Source: Bacteroidota bacterium
GTDB taxonomy: Bacteria > Bacteroidota > UBA10030 > UBA6906
Reading direction: 5' to 3'
DNA: 8,228 nucleotides
Assembly (NCBI GenBank): GCA_016844425.1
Contig: JAERML010000170.1
Span: forward strand, 1-8,228
Shown here: one piece after another, positions 6,166-8,228 of the stretch
Layout: each line of letters begins with the position of its first letter
How positions within the stretch are numbered: position 1 is the stretch's first letter
Position numbers and translations under genes: made by a program
Notes under the pieces: generated by a model
The model's input: only the letters and a program-made list of their open reading frames with translations
The model's database searches: none
What the model was told of the DNA's origin: nothing

Positions 6166-7836
6166 TTACTTGGTCAGCACCATCTTCATCGTTGAGAAGA
6201 ACTCTCCCGCCTTCAACGTGTAGAAGTAGAGGCCACTTGCAAGTGTTGATCCGTCAACGGCCACTTGATAGCGGCCTGCGGATTGTGTCGTATTCACGAG
6301 TTCGGCAACCTCCTGTCCCAACACATTGAAGACCTTCAACGAGACCGCTGCCTGAGCCGGGAGTTCATATCGAACCACGGTGGTGGGATTGAAAGGATTG
6401 GGATAATTCTGGGAAAGGCTGACCGTACGCGGCACATTGTTTTCCACAACATCAGTCGTTACTCCGCGTACTATGAGAAATGAGTCCGGACTGACGGTGG
6501 TGTTCCATTCGTCTCGTGATGTCACCGACCACCAATAACTCCCACCGGACTTCAGGAGACCAAGATCGCTGAACACCGTCACGCTATCATCGGATCGCCA
6601 TGTTGTATCAACGCCCGGGCCTCTCAGTCGGACTTCGTAGTAGTGGGGATCTCTATTGAGGTCCGCGGATTTCGTCCAACGGAATGTCATCGATGCGCTG
6701 GAGAAAACAGTGTCACTATTCGCCGGCTCAAGCAATTGAACGGGCCGCCGGGGTGCAAGTTCGCTGAACCGGAAGATCCAAAGCCCGGTGGAACCATCGC
6801 CAATGATCAGCTTGCCTGATGGGAAGTATGGATAGGTCTCCCATGCGAGACTGCCTCCCGATGTACGATATCCTGCGGCGAGACTGGGCGAAGTCGGGGT
6901 GCTGATGTCAACAATCTGAAGACCGTAGCCATTATACCACGCGCAGTACGCATAGTCGCCCCGAACGTGAACATTATGAATTGTCGAGGTGGGGTCAACG
7001 GTAAAGGTGGCACTGGTCGTTGTCGGAATAGTCGGGAGATTGCCGATGTCCCAGACTTTCAGGTTCTTTTGCGTAGTCCCGATTTCATCGGCCGTCACGG
7101 CATAGCGCCGGTCTTTCGTCACCCATGCGTTATGAGTGCCGGAACCCGTGTATGCAATTCGCCCTATTGTCTGCACACTCGTTTTGTTTTTCGCATCGGC
7201 AATGATCAGACCGCCACCGCCGTTAATTGCAGATGCATAAATCGTATCTCGCAATACATAGCTGTCATGAATGTACTGTGGCTGATACTCGCTCACGAAT
7301 TGCGGGTTGGTCGGATCTGCCCGAAGATCAAAAATCAATATGCCACCCGGAGACCAGCCTGCACAACCGTTGAGATACATGTAGCCATCTGTGATGGTGA
7401 TGGTGTGCGAGCGATTGATGTTTCTCGTGCCACTGGAATATCCAAACGTCCTCACCAACTTGGCGGTATCAGGCAAGAGAGAAAGATCAATGATCTGGAC
7501 TCCCGTGGCGCTCGACGCTTCAGTGACAACATACGCGTATTGCCGGTATGTCTTCAACTCGCGCCATGTGCTGTTCGGGCCAACGATGTGTGTAACGACA
7601 CGAGGGTTGGAATCTTCTGTGATATCAACAATAGAAGTACCCCCTGAGACCGAGGCGTTTCCTGTAATACCAACAAGCGCGTACTCGCGACCGTCCGGCG
7701 CTGTGTATCCCCAGATGGCCGAGAGTCCCGTTCCGGGACGGGGGTGAATGTGCCGCAATGTATCCAACTGTGGTTGAGTCCTTGCACTTGCAGCAAAGGT
7801 CATGAGTATAACACACACCAAGACGCTCTTTCGCAT
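6166..7836 (-). CDS. Secreted choice-of-anchor B / LVIVD-repeat protein with T9SS sorting domain
   Basis: A 556-residue exported protein. Residues 1-~20 are a signal peptide (RK, hydrophobic core, ASARTQ region). Residues ~24-360 carry repeated short strands of the type 'GTSIVDITEDSNP', 'GVQIIDLSLLPD', 'GLQIVDISTPTSPSL', the LVIVD/choice-of-anchor B beta-propeller pattern; WGYTAPDGREYALVGI and STWRELKTYRQYAYVVTEAS are characteristic of that domain. Residues ~365-465 form an Ig/FN3-like module (MTFRWTKSAD, SYWWSVTSRDEW). Residues 473-556 are a type A T9SS sorting domain (SLSQNYPNPFNPTT to FSTMKMVLTK), which directs export across the outer membrane and cleavage or anchoring by PorU-like machinery. 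AAAGGAG at 7847-7841, 4 nt before ATG 7836, supports the start. Repeated PT-rich linkers are consistent with a surface protein. The ligand or substrate is unknown; no catalytic motif is visible. Confidence 0.9.
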   Translation of the reverse strand: MRKSVLVCVILMTFAASARTQPQLDTLRHIHPRPGTGLSAIWGYTAPDGREYALVGITGNASVSGGTSIVDITEDSNPRVVTHIVGPNSTWRELKTYRQYAYVVTEASSATGVQIIDLSLLPDTAKLVRTFGYSSGTRNINRSHTITITDGYMYLNGCAGWSPGGILIFDLRADPTNPQFVSEYQPQYIHDSYVLRDTIYASAINGGGGLIIADAKNKTSVQTIGRIAYTGSGTHNAWVTKDRRYAVTADEIGTTQKNLKVWDIGNLPTIPTTTSATFTVDPTSTIHNVHVRGDYAYCAWYNGYGLQIVDISTPTSPSLAAGYRTSGGSLAWETYPYFPSGKLIIGDGSTGLWIFRFSELAPRRPVQLLEPANSDTVFSSASMTFRWTKSADLNRDPHYYEVRLRGPGVDTTWRSDDSVTVFSDLGLLKSGGSYWWSVTSRDEWNTTVSPDSFLIVRGVTTDVVENNVPRTVSLSQNYPNPFNPTTVVRYELPAQAAVSLKVFNVLGQEVAELVNTTQSAGRYQVAVDGSTLASGLYFYTLKAGEFFSTMKMVLTK

Positions 7837-7840
7837 ATCA

Positions 7841-7847
7841 CTCCTTT
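7841..7847 (-). promoter_or_regulatory. Strong Shine-Dalgarno for the LVIVD-repeat protein
   Basis: AAAGGAG on the minus strand lies four bases before ATG 7836. It is the clearest ribosome-binding site in the window and contrasts with the weak or absent sites before dsbD, eamA and the TPR gene. Confidence 0.7.
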
Positions 7848-8047
7848 ACCGTAGTTGATCTATAGAACCAGGACCGTCTTTTTTTTCCGTCACCCGTCCA
7901 ACAGAAGTAGTACCCGCCGCTGGATCATCGGGATCGGTATCAACTGTCCGAACGACGACACGTTCATGCTGATCTGTGCGCCCTACGACTGGTTGGTTGC
8001 CAGCGCAAACTGAATGACAACGAACGATTTCAGATGCACTCTGCTTG

Positions 8048-8228
8048 CTATTTCATTAACACCATTTTACGCGTCGCCTGCAGGCCTCCGTCCCTCAGTG
8101 TGTAGAAGTACACGCCGCTTGAAAGACTCTGCGCATCAAACTGAACATCATGTAAACCGGTGGGCTTTGTTTCATCGACAAGCGTGGCCACTTCCTTACC
8201 GATGAGGTTGTACACTTTGAGCACTACC
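8048..8228 (-). CDS. C-terminal T9SS sorting domain of a secreted protein (partial, N-terminus off the window)
   Basis: The minus-strand frame entering at the right edge gives 59 residues before TAG at 8050-8048. It reads VVLKVYNLIGKEVATLV, SSGVYFYTLRDGG and ends TRKMVLMK, the last part of a type A T9SS sorting domain. By hand alignment with the last 57 residues of the 6166-7836 product, 29 are identical with no gaps. Only the export tail is visible, so the function of the protein body cannot be judged. It and the downstream gene point the same way with 211 nt between them, so they may be neighbours in a surface-protein locus or share only the tail. Confidence 0.88.
   Translation of the reverse strand, partial: VVLKVYNLIGKEVATLVDETKPTGLHDVQFDAQSLSSGVYFYTLRDGGLQATRKMVLMK

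Noticed and set aside
6967..7647. Plus-strand 226-aa open frame
   Set aside because: It is antisense to the LVIVD-repeat gene, low in recognisable structure, and rich in Cys and Arg as typical shadow translations are.
7860..8013. Plus-strand open stretch reading ...CPNDDTFMLICAPYDWLVASAN
   Set aside because: It has no upstream ATG or ribosome site, and its only support is plausible composition. The 211-nt gap 7837-8047 otherwise shows an A8 tract and a weak stem at 8010-8033, nothing firm.

Overview
The window reads as a chromosomal stretch from a bacterium of the Bacteroidota/FCB group, most likely an Ignavibacteria-, Kapabacteria- or Chlorobi-like lineage. The basis is two adjacent genes ending in a type IX secretion (T9SS) sorting domain of the 'NYPNPFNP' kind, plus moderate G+C and several starts without a clear Shine-Dalgarno site. 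The lineage is an inference from protein style; no rRNA or marker gene is present. Every gene I can support lies on the minus strand, so the transcription order runs from high to low coordinates.

From the right: (1) 8048-8228 is the C-terminal end of a T9SS-exported protein whose body lies outside the window. (2) 6166-7836 is a complete secreted protein with a signal peptide, a choice-of-anchor B/LVIVD-repeat propeller, an Ig/FN3-like module and a T9SS tail. (3) After a 306-nt gap holding hairpins and a candidate promoter comes a tight four-gene cluster: a 183-aa helical-repeat protein, an EamA/DMT exporter (ATGA overlap), a TrmH-type tRNA 2'-O-methyltransferase (11-nt overlap) and threonine synthase (1-nt gap). 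The trmH copy is broken twice, by a +1 frameshift in a GGG run and an in-frame amber codon just before the cofactor-binding knot motif, although both neighbours are intact. A hairpin with a T-tract follows thrC.

(4) At 2305-2463 is a small 52-aa single-span membrane protein with its own candidate promoter and a strong 10-bp GNRA hairpin after it. (5) From 2150 off the left edge runs a DsbD/ScsB-type transmembrane thiol:disulfide reductase (716 codons visible), with N-terminal CxxxC, membrane-core cysteines and a thioredoxin-like WCLTC site. It has its own candidate promoter.

I see no CRISPR array, tRNA, rRNA, insertion sequence or phage gene, and no convincing undescribed multi-gene system. 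The points most worth a second look are the doubly damaged trmH inside an otherwise intact operon, the pairing of a DMT exporter with threonine synthase, and the small membrane protein next to dsbD.
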